Source: an uncultured Candidatus Saccharibacteria bacterium (GTDB lineage Bacteria > Patescibacteriota > Saccharimonadia > Saccharimonadales > Saccharimonadaceae). From it: a DNA stretch of 50,048 nt. The notes beneath the pieces were generated by a model. That model was not told where the DNA came from. It made no database searches and worked only from the letters and a program-made list of their open reading frames with translations. Both the position numbers and the translations under genes were made by a program. Every line of letters starts with the position of its first letter. Positions within the stretch are counted from its first letter, which is position 1. The stretch is from contig CANBER010000005.1 in NCBI GenBank assembly GCA_947367795.1, forward strand, positions 1 to 50,048, in the 5' to 3' direction. Below, in pieces: positions 6,864 through 15,620 of this stretch.

Positions 6864-8378
6864 TTAAAGACCGGCGGTGTTTAGGGATTCTCCGGCAAGC
6901 ATAGAAGTAATGAGATTGTGGGCTTTGTCGACGGTGGCGAAGTCTGGTGCCATGACATAGAGTAATTGGTGACCCATGGAGTAGGTATAATCATGAGCGT
7001 CTTCGCCTTCGAGGTTGTACTTATAGATTTGCCAGTTAGGCATGTCTTGGAGTTGAAGACGAATCAGGGCGGAGATCTCATCATGATGAAGATTGGTCTC
7101 GAGTGAATTTGAAATGTCTTGCAGGATCTCGGAATACTTAGTCAGGATGATGGGTGAATGGCTGATTTTGCTAATTAGGGCACTAATAACGGCTTGTTGG
7201 TTTTGGACGCGGTGACGATCGCCAGTGGAATAAGCCTTACGTTCCCTGGCGAAGGCAAGAGCAGTTGCTCCATCCATATGGATATTGCCTTTGGAGATGG
7301 TGAGGTTGCGGTTGGTCCAAGGAGTGAAACTTTGGTCGGAGTAGACTTCGATACCGTCGAGTGTATCAACGAGATTTACCACCGTGGAGAAATTAACTTT
7401 GAGGTAGTAATTGATAGGGACATCTAGGACATCCTCAAGGGTGGTGACGGACATCTGGATGCCGTAGATGCCGGCGTGAGTAAGTTTGTCTTTGGGCCCG
7501 GTAGTATTGTGGAGTTGAACGTAATAATCGCGCGGGATGGAAATAAGTAGGATTTCGTGAGTTTTTGGATTGACCGTGGCGAGCATATTAACGTCGCTGC
7601 GGCCACGTTTCATGGTAGAAATATCACCGTAGGCATCAATGCCACTAATATAAAGAACGAAAGGTTCGGTGGTGAGATCGAGATTGTTTGTTGTAAAATC
7701 GTCATGTGATTCGACTTGGACTTCGATGGTATGGATGATGCGGGTTTGTTCGCTGAAGGGGGTAGAATTATCTAGAGAGAGTTCATTCAGTAAATCGTAA
7801 TGTATCGAGCTAATGAAGGCCGCATCAGTGATCTGACCCGTGAGGTTGGAAGATAGCTCACTGATAGAAGAAACGGTTTGCGTTTGGGCGGGTAGAAGCG
7901 AGTGGAGCTCTGCGACGGCAGCATCGTAAATGTCTTGATTCTCGTCGTAAGTGGCAATAGTATGATCTTGTAAATCTGTGATGTTTTGATAAGGAGAAGA
8001 ATTCATAACTACAACATAATATGATTCGGTAAGGTAGTCTTGACCTTTGAGATGGTTCACGAAATTAAAAGTTTGATTGAGATATATGATGGCAAAAAGA
8101 TAGATCGCGCTAAACAAGAGACTGAGGAAGAAAAGTGGGATTTTGATGAAAAGTTTGATGTGTTTCAGAAGCATGAGGGGGATAAAGACGATGGTGATGA
8201 TGCCAAGTATAATCAGCGTGGAATAGAGGTAGAGGGGAGGAAGAAAATTAATCAGGACGACCATTGTCCCGAGAGTGAGTGTGGTGGTAATGAGTAATGT
8301 AGAAAAGATAATACTGAGAATGAGCCAGACTTTATGAGGTCGGGGTGAGGCGGTAGATTTGGGGGAGGTTTTTGACAT
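6864..8378 (-). CDS. LytR-CpsA-Psr (LCP) family phosphotransferase
   Basis: LCP enzymes transfer lipid-linked glycopolymers to peptidoglycan outside the cell. Residues 15-115 contain about four hydrophobic membrane helices. An accessory extracellular region (about 125-240) follows, and then the catalytic LCP domain (about 250-440). Visible LCP motifs are the DxYGDISTMKRGRSDVNML segment with its Arg and Asp, LLISIPRDYYV, KLTHAGIYG and LAFARERKAYSTGDRHRVQNQQ, which bind the polyprenyl-pyrophosphate and metal. The length of 504 aa is typical of the CpsA-like multi-pass type. The SD is AAGGACCC before the ATG. It lies next to the complete polysaccharide set and probably attaches that product to the wall. 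Confidence 0.93.
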   Translation of the reverse strand: MSKTSPKSTASPRPHKVWLILSIIFSTLLITTTLTLGTMVVLINFLPPLYLYSTLIILGIITIVFIPLMLLKHIKLFIKIPLFFLSLLFSAIYLFAIIYLNQTFNFVNHLKGQDYLTESYYVVVMNSSPYQNITDLQDHTIATYDENQDIYDAAVAELHSLLPAQTQTVSSISELSSNLTGQITDAAFISSIHYDLLNELSLDNSTPFSEQTRIIHTIEVQVESHDDFTTNNLDLTTEPFVLYISGIDAYGDISTMKRGRSDVNMLATVNPKTHEILLISIPRDYYVQLHNTTGPKDKLTHAGIYGIQMSVTTLEDVLDVPINYYLKVNFSTVVNLVDTLDGIEVYSDQSFTPWTNRNLTISKGNIHMDGATALAFARERKAYSTGDRHRVQNQQAVISALISKISHSPIILTKYSEILQDISNSLETNLHHDEISALIRLQLQDMPNWQIYKYNLEGEDAHDYTYSMGHQLLYVMAPDFATVDKAHNLITSMLAGESLNTAGL

Positions 8379-8488
8379 GAGTGGGTCCTTGCTTAGGATT
8401 TGACAAAATGAGACATATAATAGAATATATAATATATATTATAGCGTAATATTATGAATAAAGCAATGGTTGATATATAGAATTATGA

Positions 8489-8517
8489 TTGTATTAGTAT
8501 ATCATATATGATATAAT
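8489..8517 (+). promoter_or_regulatory. Promoter of the acyltransferase-licD unit
   Basis: TTGTAT (8489-8494), 17 bp and TATAAT (8512-8517). An ATG lies 1 bp after the box and another at 8528, but transcription should start near 8524, so the first translated ATG is probably the one at 8573 after the G-tract. Confidence 0.7.
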
Positions 8518-8561
8518 TATGATACTTATGGCAGAGAAAAACAACTATCATGACAAGACCA

Positions 8562-8570
8562 GGGGGGGGG
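8562..8570 (+). repeat. G9 homopolymer at the acyltransferase start
   Basis: Nine consecutive G residues lie directly upstream of the chosen ATG (8573). They act as, or replace, the Shine-Dalgarno sequence. If translation began at 8519 or 8528 instead, they would be codons within the reading frame. Either way, a change in tract length could alter expression by slipped-strand mispairing. Confidence 0.8.
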
Positions 8571-8572
8571 TG

Positions 8573-9598
8573 ATGATAAAGGCAGAAAAGAAAAACTACA
8601 TCACTTATTTGACGGTATTGGCAAGTTTGGCGGTGGTAATGTTGCACTGTAATTTTCGTTGGTATGGATTTGGGTATGAGCGAAGTTGGGTGACATCGAA
8701 TTTCTTGCGGTCGGTAATGATTTTTGCGGTACCGGTTTTCTTTATGGTGACTGGGGCAACTCTGATAGATTATCGGAAGCGGTATAGTACTAAAGAGTTT
8801 GTGATAAAGCGAGTAAAACGAACGGTGATTCCGTTTTTGGCTTGGTCAGTGATTGGCGGCGTCTTGATTATGGCGGAGAAAAATCAGTGGCTGAGGATAG
8901 ATGAATTTACTTCGGCGGTGCTGGGATGTAAATTTATTGATTTTTACTGGTTTTTCCCGGCGTTGTTTGGAGTTTATTTGGCGATTCCCTTTTTGTCGTT
9001 GATTCCGGAAGATAAACGTAAATCGGCCTTTGCTTATGCGATTATTTGTGGGTTTGTGTTAAATTCATTGTTGCCGTTTGTGATACGATTTTTACCAATT
9101 ACATATGATAGGGAGCATTTTATTTTCCCGGCGATGGGTGGATATCTACTGTTGGTGCTAATTGGATATTATTTGTCGCATTTTGAATTAATAAAAAAAC
9201 AGCGTATAGTGGTTTATAGTTTGGGTATAGTGGGACTTTTGATGATGATTTTCGGGACGTGGTGGGCATCGTTTGACGCTGGGAAGATCAGCTATATGTT
9301 TGAGGGTTATCAAAATGTGCCGTGTGTACTATATTCGACGGCGATTTTCTTGGTGGTGAGAAATATGAAGAGTTCTAAATTGACGAGGATCTTTGATCGA
9401 GTACTGGTGCCGTTTGCGGGTTTGGCGTATGGAATATATTTAGTGCAATGGTTCGTGCTACACTTTGTGGCGAAAGTTGAATGGATTGATCGTGGCGGCA
9501 TTTGGTATCGGACACTGGGTGGGGTAAGTGTATATTTGATATGTGCGGCGGTGGTCTGGGTACTGAAAAAGATGCCGGTGACGAGAAGGATTGTGTAG
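8573..9598 (+). CDS. Acyltransferase 3 family membrane protein (O-acyl transferase)
   Basis: This integral membrane enzyme is likely to O-acetylate or otherwise acylate surface glycans. Residues 1-340 form about ten hydrophobic helices. The family's early motif is present as LASLAVVMLHCNFRW (helix 1 with the catalytic-site His), and FDxYWFFPALFGVYLAIP-like and GLAYGIYLVQWFVLH segments match the acyltransferase 3 fold. MIKAEKKNYITYL is taken as the N terminus; the frame is open back to 8519. It is followed by licD with an 11-bp gap, and a G9 tract sits at its start, suggesting phase-variable expression. Confidence 0.88.
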   Translation: MIKAEKKNYITYLTVLASLAVVMLHCNFRWYGFGYERSWVTSNFLRSVMIFAVPVFFMVTGATLIDYRKRYSTKEFVIKRVKRTVIPFLAWSVIGGVLIMAEKNQWLRIDEFTSAVLGCKFIDFYWFFPALFGVYLAIPFLSLIPEDKRKSAFAYAIICGFVLNSLLPFVIRFLPITYDREHFIFPAMGGYLLLVLIGYYLSHFELIKKQRIVVYSLGIVGLLMMIFGTWWASFDAGKISYMFEGYQNVPCVLYSTAIFLVVRNMKSSKLTRIFDRVLVPFAGLAYGIYLVQWFVLHFVAKVEWIDRGGIWYRTLGGVSVYLICAAVVWVLKKMPVTRRIV

Positions 9599-9608
9599 GA
9601 GTGCGAGA

Positions 9609-10418
9609 GTGAGTGAAATTGAAAAGGTACAAGCTAAGCTACTTGATATGATGCATCGGTTGGTAGTGGTGTTGGATGAACATCGGATACCATATTATGT
9701 ATGTGCTGGGACGCAATTGGGTGCAGTGCGGCACAAAGGTTTTATACCATGGGACGATGATATTGACATTATGATTCCACGGCCGGATTATGAGAGGCTG
9801 ATCCAGCTGGCGCGAGCTAATGATTTGAAACTAGGTGAAGGCTTGGAGGCTAGAAGTATTGAGCTTGGCAATGCGCGGATTCCTTTTTTGAAAGTGATTG
9901 ATCCTCAAGTGGAAATTGTGGATCTGGGGCAAGTGGACCGAATTAATAAACTTTGGATTGATGTTTTTCCGATGGAAGGTTTGCCAAGTGATGCGGACGA
10001 ACGTGTGAAATTCTATCGGAAAGCGAGAAGAATACAGAAAAGTTTTTTGATTGGGTATAATAGTTTAGCGCAACTGATAAAAATTACCAAACGTAAACGC
10101 CAGATTCTAGCGAAATGGGCGATTCATGTAGGCGTGAGGGCGTATGGTCTGAAACGCTTAGCGAGGAAGTTGGTGAAGCATTGTAGTCGATATGATTTTG
10201 AGCAAGCGGAATATGTGGGTTTGGTAATGTGGAGCTATGGGGAAAAAGAAGCAATGCTGAAGGCGGATTTGTGGACCAGGCAGTATGAGTTTTGTGATAT
10301 GAAAGTGAAGGGTGTGGGGGATTATGATCGATATTTGAAGAATAGTTTTGGTGAATATATGATATTACCGCCAGTTGACCAACGCAAAACTCATGGCGTG
10401 AAGTTGGTGTGCGATTAA
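9609..10418 (+). CDS. LicD family protein (phosphocholine/phospho-sugar transferase-like)
   Basis: LicD proteins transfer phosphocholine, phosphoribitol or similar groups onto cell-surface polysaccharides. The nucleotidyltransferase-like core is clear: YYVCAGTQLGAVRHKGFIPW then DDDIDIMIPRPDYERL, with the DDDID metal-binding triad. WIDVFPMEG follows, as in the family. A GTG start at 9609 is chosen because AGGAG lies 7 nt upstream, within the end of the acyltransferase gene, which suggests translational coupling. The length of 269 aa is typical. It ends tail-to-tail with the flippase gene, overlapping by 4 bp. The substrate is not predictable from the sequence. Confidence 0.92.
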   Translation: MSEIEKVQAKLLDMMHRLVVVLDEHRIPYYVCAGTQLGAVRHKGFIPWDDDIDIMIPRPDYERLIQLARANDLKLGEGLEARSIELGNARIPFLKVIDPQVEIVDLGQVDRINKLWIDVFPMEGLPSDADERVKFYRKARRIQKSFLIGYNSLAQLIKITKRKRQILAKWAIHVGVRAYGLKRLARKLVKHCSRYDFEQAEYVGLVMWSYGEKEAMLKADLWTRQYEFCDMKVKGVGDYDRYLKNSFGEYMILPPVDQRKTHGVKLVCD

Positions 10419-11653
10419 GAATTTGAGAAGAGTTGTTTGTGACGGAAATAGGCAGCGAAACGTAATCCGAAGAGTATGATTTCGGAAAGTACGCGAATGA
10501 TGGCGATATTAATCAGAGTGAAATGATCGGTAAGTGCTAGAAGGAGCAGGAGAGCAATATTGATGATGACGGATGTGACCGTGCTGATAGTTACGGCGCG
10601 ATTTTGATCAATGGCGCCGAGGGTGGGCCAGCCATAGATAATGGCGAGAAAGCTAAAGAAAAGGCAGGGGGTGAGAATTTGCAAAATAGGTGCGGCGGCG
10701 ACATAATGACCTCCTCCGAGCAGAAAGAGTCCGAATTTGGCGCAAAGTACGAATAAAATGCAACCAAGAGTGATGAGTGGGAGGAAGATTTTGAGAATTT
10801 GATGAATGAGCTTGAGACTACGGGTGCGGATCATTTCGGGATAAATTCCTCCAGACAAGGGCGAATAGCAGGCTTGGATGGTCCCGATAATTTGCATACA
10901 AATTCCCCAGTAGGCGACATCGGTAGTGGTGAGGAAGAGACCGACGATGATGGTGCTGAATGCGTTGAAAGACGTGGAGGCGACGTCGGAAAGAAAATAA
11001 ACAAAAGAAGTTTTGATAGACTTGAAAGCATTTTTGAGATTGCTATAACTGATACGTAGTTGCATTTTCTTAACCTCGTGCAGGACCCAGAGGATGGCGA
11101 TGAAAGTAGAAATGAGATCGAGGATAGGGATGAGGAGTAGGTCGGAATCGTTTTTGATAAGAAGGAAGGTGAGAATGGTGGAGAGGGTTTTAGTGATGAT
11201 GAAGCGGATGGTGATGATATGCATACGCTCGATGCCGCGAAAGAGAAAGTCGAGCAGGAAGATTGAAGCAAAAACCACAAGGTAGGAGAGGACAGTAAAA
11301 AGAAAGTTTTGACGCAGAATTGGCAAAATGAATGCAAGTAAGATGGTGGCGAATAAGCCGATGAATCCGAGTATAACGCGAGCAATGAGGGTGTCGCCGA
11401 CGATGAGGCCGATCCTGGAATGATCATGTCGAATTTTGACAATGTCTTTGGTTGCAGAAAGAACAAAGCCGAAGTCGACGAGAACTTGGAGATAAGCCAT
11501 GACAGTTTTGACATAAGTGACTACGCCATAAGTATCGGTGGAGAGGACGCGGGTGAGGTAGGGTAGCGTAATAAAAGGAAAAATGATTTTGGCTATATGA
11601 AAAATACTGAGCATGGCGGTATTGATCGCGAGTCGTTTTGCGGGGGTTTTCAT
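10415..11653 (-). CDS. Polysaccharide flippase (Wzx/MOP family)
   Basis: This protein should flip undecaprenyl-linked oligosaccharide repeat units across the membrane. Its 412 residues form about 12 hydrophobic helices. The N terminus NTAMLSIFHIAKIIFPFITL then PYLTRVLSTDTYGVVTYVKT matches the polysaccharide biosynthesis protein family signature (P-YL-R-L-----G). It overlaps the upstream polymerase-GT gene by 4 bp (ATGA), so it is the last gene of the unit sugar transferase, DUF4422, polymerase-GT2, flippase. Its end overlaps licD on the other strand. Confidence 0.93.
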   Translation of the reverse strand: MKTPAKRLAINTAMLSIFHIAKIIFPFITLPYLTRVLSTDTYGVVTYVKTVMAYLQVLVDFGFVLSATKDIVKIRHDHSRIGLIVGDTLIARVILGFIGLFATILLAFILPILRQNFLFTVLSYLVVFASIFLLDFLFRGIERMHIITIRFIITKTLSTILTFLLIKNDSDLLLIPILDLISTFIAILWVLHEVKKMQLRISYSNLKNAFKSIKTSFVYFLSDVASTSFNAFSTIIVGLFLTTTDVAYWGICMQIIGTIQACYSPLSGGIYPEMIRTRSLKLIHQILKIFLPLITLGCILFVLCAKFGLFLLGGGHYVAAAPILQILTPCLFFSFLAIIYGWPTLGAIDQNRAVTISTVTSVIINIALLLLLALTDHFTLINIAIIRVLSEIILFGLRFAAYFRHKQLFSNS

Positions 11654-13953
11654 GAGCGGAGGGCCTGTTTAATTAAACGATAAAATGGCGTAAGACGAAG
11701 GTGGGCCTTGGGGCCAAAAGTACGAAGAATTAACATTTCCAGACGAATGAATTTGGAAAAATGGGGATTTTGGATAATTTTGGTTAGTGTGGCCGAATCA
11801 TAGAAATTGGAGAGCAAATTGAGAGACTGAGCGAAGTTTTGATGATTGGTGGCAAGTGAAATGGCGTGGATACCACGGACAGTCATTTCGAGCTCAAAGA
11901 ATGTAAAACTTTCGAGATGATTTGATTGAAGCTGAGCATGCAGGTGGCTGGGGATGAGTTTAAGTAGGGCTTGATATTCGGTGAGTTTAGGACTGATTTG
12001 ATGCATCGCGGAAGTCGGATGTTGTACGTAGCCGATGAGCTTGCCGGGCAGGATAGCGAGAGATTTGGTGTGGCTAAAGGTTTCGAGGCAGAAGAGGATG
12101 TCTTCGCCGATGCTGAGCTGCTCAGAGAATTGGAGATCGGAGATGAGACTACGGCGAATGAGTTTATCCCAAACATTGTTCGAGATGTGATCGTAGAGAT
12201 ATTTTTCTATGATGTTAGGAGCTGTGAGGATGGATGGGTTATAGTGATATTTTGAATCGAGATGGGTGTTGCCGTAGACTTCGTAATAATTACACATGGA
12301 AATATCGGCATGGGTTGAGACGGCGTTTTTGAGCAACAGCTCGTACATGAGGGGATTAATTTGATCGTCGACGTCGACGCAAATGACGTAATCGCCGCGG
12401 GCGGCTTGGAGACCGAGATTGCGGGCATGACTGACGCCGTGATTTTGGTCGCTGTTAATGAGGGTGAGATTAGAGTAGGTTTGTGTGAGCTGCTGGGCGA
12501 ATTCGAGCGTATGATCAGTGGAGCCGTCATTGACTAAAATGATTTCAAAGGTGATGTTCTGAATGCTTTCGAGTTGGGTGATGCAGGAAGTGAGGAGGCG
12601 TTCGGCGTTGTAGACTGGAAGGATGATGGAGAGAGATTTAGATGTGGTGAGGGAGAGGATGTCTTGATAATCGGGGGCGGGCGGTGTAGGTTTGAAGATC
12701 CAGGCGACAAGTAGGAAGCCGATGAGATAATTCGGGATGACGGTTTGGATGCGCATGAAGGAGACGAGAATACCATACATAATGAGGATGTAGAAAAGGA
12801 ATTTACGAAGGTCGGTATGGTGTTCAAGACGGCGGGCGAGATAGACTACAAGGACTCCGAAAATTAGTGAAGCCAGGATGACAAAAACGATGCCGCCGTC
12901 GGCGAAGAAGTAGTAGACTGGTGTGACGAAGGCGTTGCTTATCCCGGCACCAGTGGGAACGAATTTTTCGGCGTTCAGCATAGTAGTCATGGCAGTATCG
13001 AAAACGGGAGGGACAAAAGCGCTGAGTCCGAGTAGGTTGAGAAGACGTAAAGGATAAGAAAAGATGCCAAACAAGGTTAGGAGGCCGAAAGTATGAGATG
13101 TGCTGGCGAGTGTGGGGAGCCAGATGCTGAGTAAGGTGGGTGGCATGGCAAAGTAAGTGTAGAATTGCTTGAATAAGTTGCCGAAACCGGTGCGGAAGGT
13201 GGTGGCGAGGATCATGAGACCAAGTGTGGAGACGAGGAGGATGATGGTAGGTTTGGGGATTTTGCGGGCGGCGGTGGACCTATGCATGAGGTAGTACGAA
13301 CAAAACATGCAGAGGATGAGAAAAAGGAAGCCGAGACGTCCACCGCCGCCCGCAATGGCGTTGAGGCAGAGGGTGAGAATAGCCAGGATCATCAGAAATA
13401 GGCGACGTGGACTATGCTTGCGGTGGAACCAAAAGTATGAAGCTACACCCGGTAAGATTAAAGTCATGGGTGAGCAAATGAGGGTGCGAATGAGTTCTTC
13501 GAGGAAACTACGTCGCGCGAGAATGGGATTGTTGGAGCCATATGGCGCAAGAGTCCAATTGCGAATTTGCCACATGGGGGTGCCGTTTTCGAGATTGATG
13601 ATAACCAAAATCAGATCAATAAAATTAAAAAGAATCACGAGTGCACACAGAAAATAGAAAACTAACCATTTCGTCCGGGTGTGGGATGGAGGCCTTCGGG
13701 AGGTCCGAAACGGTAGCTTACGCGCGATGAGGTTTCCGGCGAAGAAGGAGAGATTCATTGCAAGGAGTAAACCGTAGGCTGCGCTAGAAGGTGGTTCAAG
13801 ATGGTACAGATGAAGCAAGGAAAGTCCGAGGATTAAAGTCCATAACCCAAAGAAGAGACTGGCGGGTGAAAACAGTTTGGCGGATTTGGTAGCGCGCAGG
13901 GTGTAGCAAAAACAGAGTAGCGCGCTCAGGAATGCAAAGATACCTAAGACCAT
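11650..13953 (-). CDS. Fused O-antigen/capsule repeat polymerase (Wzy-like) and GT2 glycosyltransferase
   Basis: Residues 1 to about 435 are a polytopic membrane domain with about 12 helices and the loop pattern of oligosaccharide repeat-unit polymerases (for example FNFIDLILVIINLENGTPMW and GGGGRLGFLF). From about 445 a cytosolic GT-A family 2 domain starts: SLSIILPVYNAERLL, IILVNDGSTDHTLE, NHGVSHARNLGLQAARGDYV and CVDVDDQI (the DxD motif), then NNVWDKLIRR and GEDILFCLE. The 767 aa are continuous with no stop or frameshift. Normally these are two proteins. The SD is AGAGG, 7 nt before the ATG. It lies 18 nt after the DUF4422 gene. The polymerase half is assigned by topology and context. Confidence 0.85.
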   Translation of the reverse strand: MVLGIFAFLSALLCFCYTLRATKSAKLFSPASLFFGLWTLILGLSLLHLYHLEPPSSAAYGLLLAMNLSFFAGNLIARKLPFRTSRRPPSHTRTKWLVFYFLCALVILFNFIDLILVIINLENGTPMWQIRNWTLAPYGSNNPILARRSFLEELIRTLICSPMTLILPGVASYFWFHRKHSPRRLFLMILAILTLCLNAIAGGGGRLGFLFLILCMFCSYYLMHRSTAARKIPKPTIILLVSTLGLMILATTFRTGFGNLFKQFYTYFAMPPTLLSIWLPTLASTSHTFGLLTLFGIFSYPLRLLNLLGLSAFVPPVFDTAMTTMLNAEKFVPTGAGISNAFVTPVYYFFADGGIVFVILASLIFGVLVVYLARRLEHHTDLRKFLFYILIMYGILVSFMRIQTVIPNYLIGFLLVAWIFKPTPPAPDYQDILSLTTSKSLSIILPVYNAERLLTSCITQLESIQNITFEIILVNDGSTDHTLEFAQQLTQTYSNLTLINSDQNHGVSHARNLGLQAARGDYVICVDVDDQINPLMYELLLKNAVSTHADISMCNYYEVYGNTHLDSKYHYNPSILTAPNIIEKYLYDHISNNVWDKLIRRSLISDLQFSEQLSIGEDILFCLETFSHTKSLAILPGKLIGYVQHPTSAMHQISPKLTEYQALLKLIPSHLHAQLQSNHLESFTFFELEMTVRGIHAISLATNHQNFAQSLNLLSNFYDSATLTKIIQNPHFSKFIRLEMLILRTFGPKAHLRLTPFYRLIKQALRS

Positions 13954-13971
13954 ATCGGCCTCTTTTTGAGT

Positions 13972-14814
13972 TTAAAAACTTTGGGCATATTTCCTCCCGC
14001 AGAATTTAGACAGGAGAAAACTGCTGCCTTTTTGTAGCCAATTAGTACGAGCAGTGGAGAGCATGGATAGTTCGGTATAATCGAGATGATGGGTATAGAG
14101 CCAAACGTCAAGCAGTAATTCGCTGACACGACCGACATAGCGTTGATCGAAATTACTCCAGGTAGATACGTCGATGTTGGCTTCGAGTTCGAAGAGAATC
14201 GGAAAGAGCCAATTGCAATATTGATCAAGTAGATCACGACGCATAATGAACATATTGAACATATGGGCACTGCGACGAGTATGTAAGCGATCGAATTCGG
14301 GGAGGTAGGCAGGAGTGCGCTCGGCGATGATGTGACGGACCTTGAAGAGTGGCTCGGGATTTAGAGTGTGGGTATAGTGATCAAAAAGATTTTCGATTAT
14401 GTAGTGACGTTTGGTTGGCAAAATGATATGTGAAGATTGAAGGAGTTGGAGGATTTCGGGGGAGGAGGCGATCCGTGCAAGCCGACGGTGAGTTTTAGCG
14501 ATGGATTTGTCATTTGTAATGTATGAAGGCAATAAACTAGCGCTGAGTTTAGAAGTGTGAAGCGTGGAACGGAAATGACGACGATAATGGACGAGCCCGA
14601 TGTAGTCAGCAGAAGAATTTTTCCAGGCCCAATAGAGCGCGGTGAGCTCACAGAAACGTGGATTGCGGTCTGAAATGTGATCGCCGGTATTGTCGGGTAT
14701 GAAAGGAAGATCAAGATCACTAATGGCGCGACCGACTTGAATTGGACTATACCCTGCATCACTTGGCATGGGGTAGGGTCGATGCGTGGCGACAAAAATT
14801 TGCAAGCTCGGCAT
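13972..14814 (-). CDS. DUF4422 glycosyltransferase-like protein
   Basis: DUF4422 proteins occur in capsule and exopolysaccharide clusters and are taken to be glycosyltransferases. The signature is clear: IFVATHRPYPMPSDAGYSPI near the N terminus, ISDRNPRFCELTALYWAWKN, YIGLVHYRRHF, HIILPTKRHYI and later HMFNMFIMRRDLLDQYCNWLF and YVGRVSELLLDVWL. The length of 280 aa is slightly above the domain. The start overlaps the sugar-transferase stop (TGATG), indicating translational coupling. It probably adds the second sugar to the lipid-linked unit begun by the upstream enzyme. Confidence 0.9.
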   Translation of the reverse strand: MPSLQIFVATHRPYPMPSDAGYSPIQVGRAISDLDLPFIPDNTGDHISDRNPRFCELTALYWAWKNSSADYIGLVHYRRHFRSTLHTSKLSASLLPSYITNDKSIAKTHRRLARIASSPEILQLLQSSHIILPTKRHYIIENLFDHYTHTLNPEPLFKVRHIIAERTPAYLPEFDRLHTRRSAHMFNMFIMRRDLLDQYCNWLFPILFELEANIDVSTWSNFDQRYVGRVSELLLDVWLYTHHLDYTELSMLSTARTNWLQKGSSFLLSKFCGRKYAQSF

Positions 14815-15422
14815 CAGCTATTACTCCCGCTGAGTAGGATTTTGAAAGTGCCGAGAAAAATTCCAAAGTCATGCTTGAATTTTTCGGTGTAAGTGGCTTC
14901 GAGACGTAGACGTTCTTTGAAAAGGACTTGGTTGTGGCTGGAAATTTGCCACAGTCCAGTGATACCGGGTTTGGTTTTGATGATTTCTTGATAGTATTTG
15001 CCCATGTAGGGCTTTTCGGAGAGCAGGTAGGGACGGTTGCCAATGAGTGACATGTCACCTATTAATAGGTTGATGAATTGAGGAAATTCATCAATAGAAT
15101 AATTACGAAGGAATTTTCCGATTTTAGTGATGCGAGGATCATGTGCAAGTTTGCGGAATTTAGTATATTCGCGTTTGATAGTGGGGTCGGTGTTGAGGAG
15201 TCGGACGAGTTCTTCTTCGGCATTCCAGACCATGGTGCGGAATTTGAAGAGAGTGAAGATCTTGCCGTCTTTGCCGATGCGCTTTTGGGTGTAGAAAATA
15301 CTGTGCCAGTCGCCAGTGCTGATGTAGGTGATCTTGACGATTAGACTGATGGGTATCAAAATAAGGAGGCCGATGAGACCGATGATGATGTCGCAAATTC
15401 GCTTGAGAAATAAGTAAAACAT
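14814..15422 (-). CDS. Initiating sugar-phosphate transferase (undecaprenyl-phosphate)
   Basis: This enzyme puts the first sugar-1-phosphate on undecaprenyl phosphate, starting repeat-unit synthesis. It has one N-terminal membrane helix (CDIIIGLIGLLILIPISLIV) and then the conserved monotopic catalytic domain: FYTQKRIGKDGKIFTLFKFR with TM, LRNYSIDEFPQFINLLIGDM, SLIGNRP and KPGITGLWQISSHNQV. The frame is open upstream to 15554, but MFYLFLKR is chosen because it aligns with family starts, so the real 5' region may be a roughly 100-nt leader containing a GGCT/AGCC hairpin. No good SD is visible before the chosen ATG. First gene of the polysaccharide unit. Confidence 0.93.
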   Translation of the reverse strand: MFYLFLKRICDIIIGLIGLLILIPISLIVKITYISTGDWHSIFYTQKRIGKDGKIFTLFKFRTMVWNAEEELVRLLNTDPTIKREYTKFRKLAHDPRITKIGKFLRNYSIDEFPQFINLLIGDMSLIGNRPYLLSEKPYMGKYYQEIIKTKPGITGLWQISSHNQVLFKERLRLEATYTEKFKHDFGIFLGTFKILLSGSNS

Positions 15423-15525
15423 GATATTATATCTCAATGTGACGATACGGTTGATTCCCTGTTTACCCTGGTTTTGGATAATATAAAATATCACGGCTGG
15501 TGAGCCGGGATATCCTTCTCCTTTC

Positions 15526-15554
15526 ATTATATCACAGATTGCGTAAAAATTCAA
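15526..15554 (-). promoter_or_regulatory. Promoter of the polysaccharide unit
   Basis: TTGAAT (15549-15554), 17 bp ending TGTGA, and TATAAT (15526-15531). It belongs to the recurrent TGTGATATAATG type and precedes the sugar-transferase leader. Confidence 0.8.
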
Positions 15555-15620
15555 TAGTTTTGGGGAAAATTAGGCTAAAATTTTGAAAATTTTGGGAAAA
15601 ACTAGGCGAATTTGAGGTGT

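Noticed and set aside
7194-7427. Plus-strand frames inside LCP and other minus-strand genes
   Set aside because: Shadows of real genes with no SD or family pattern.
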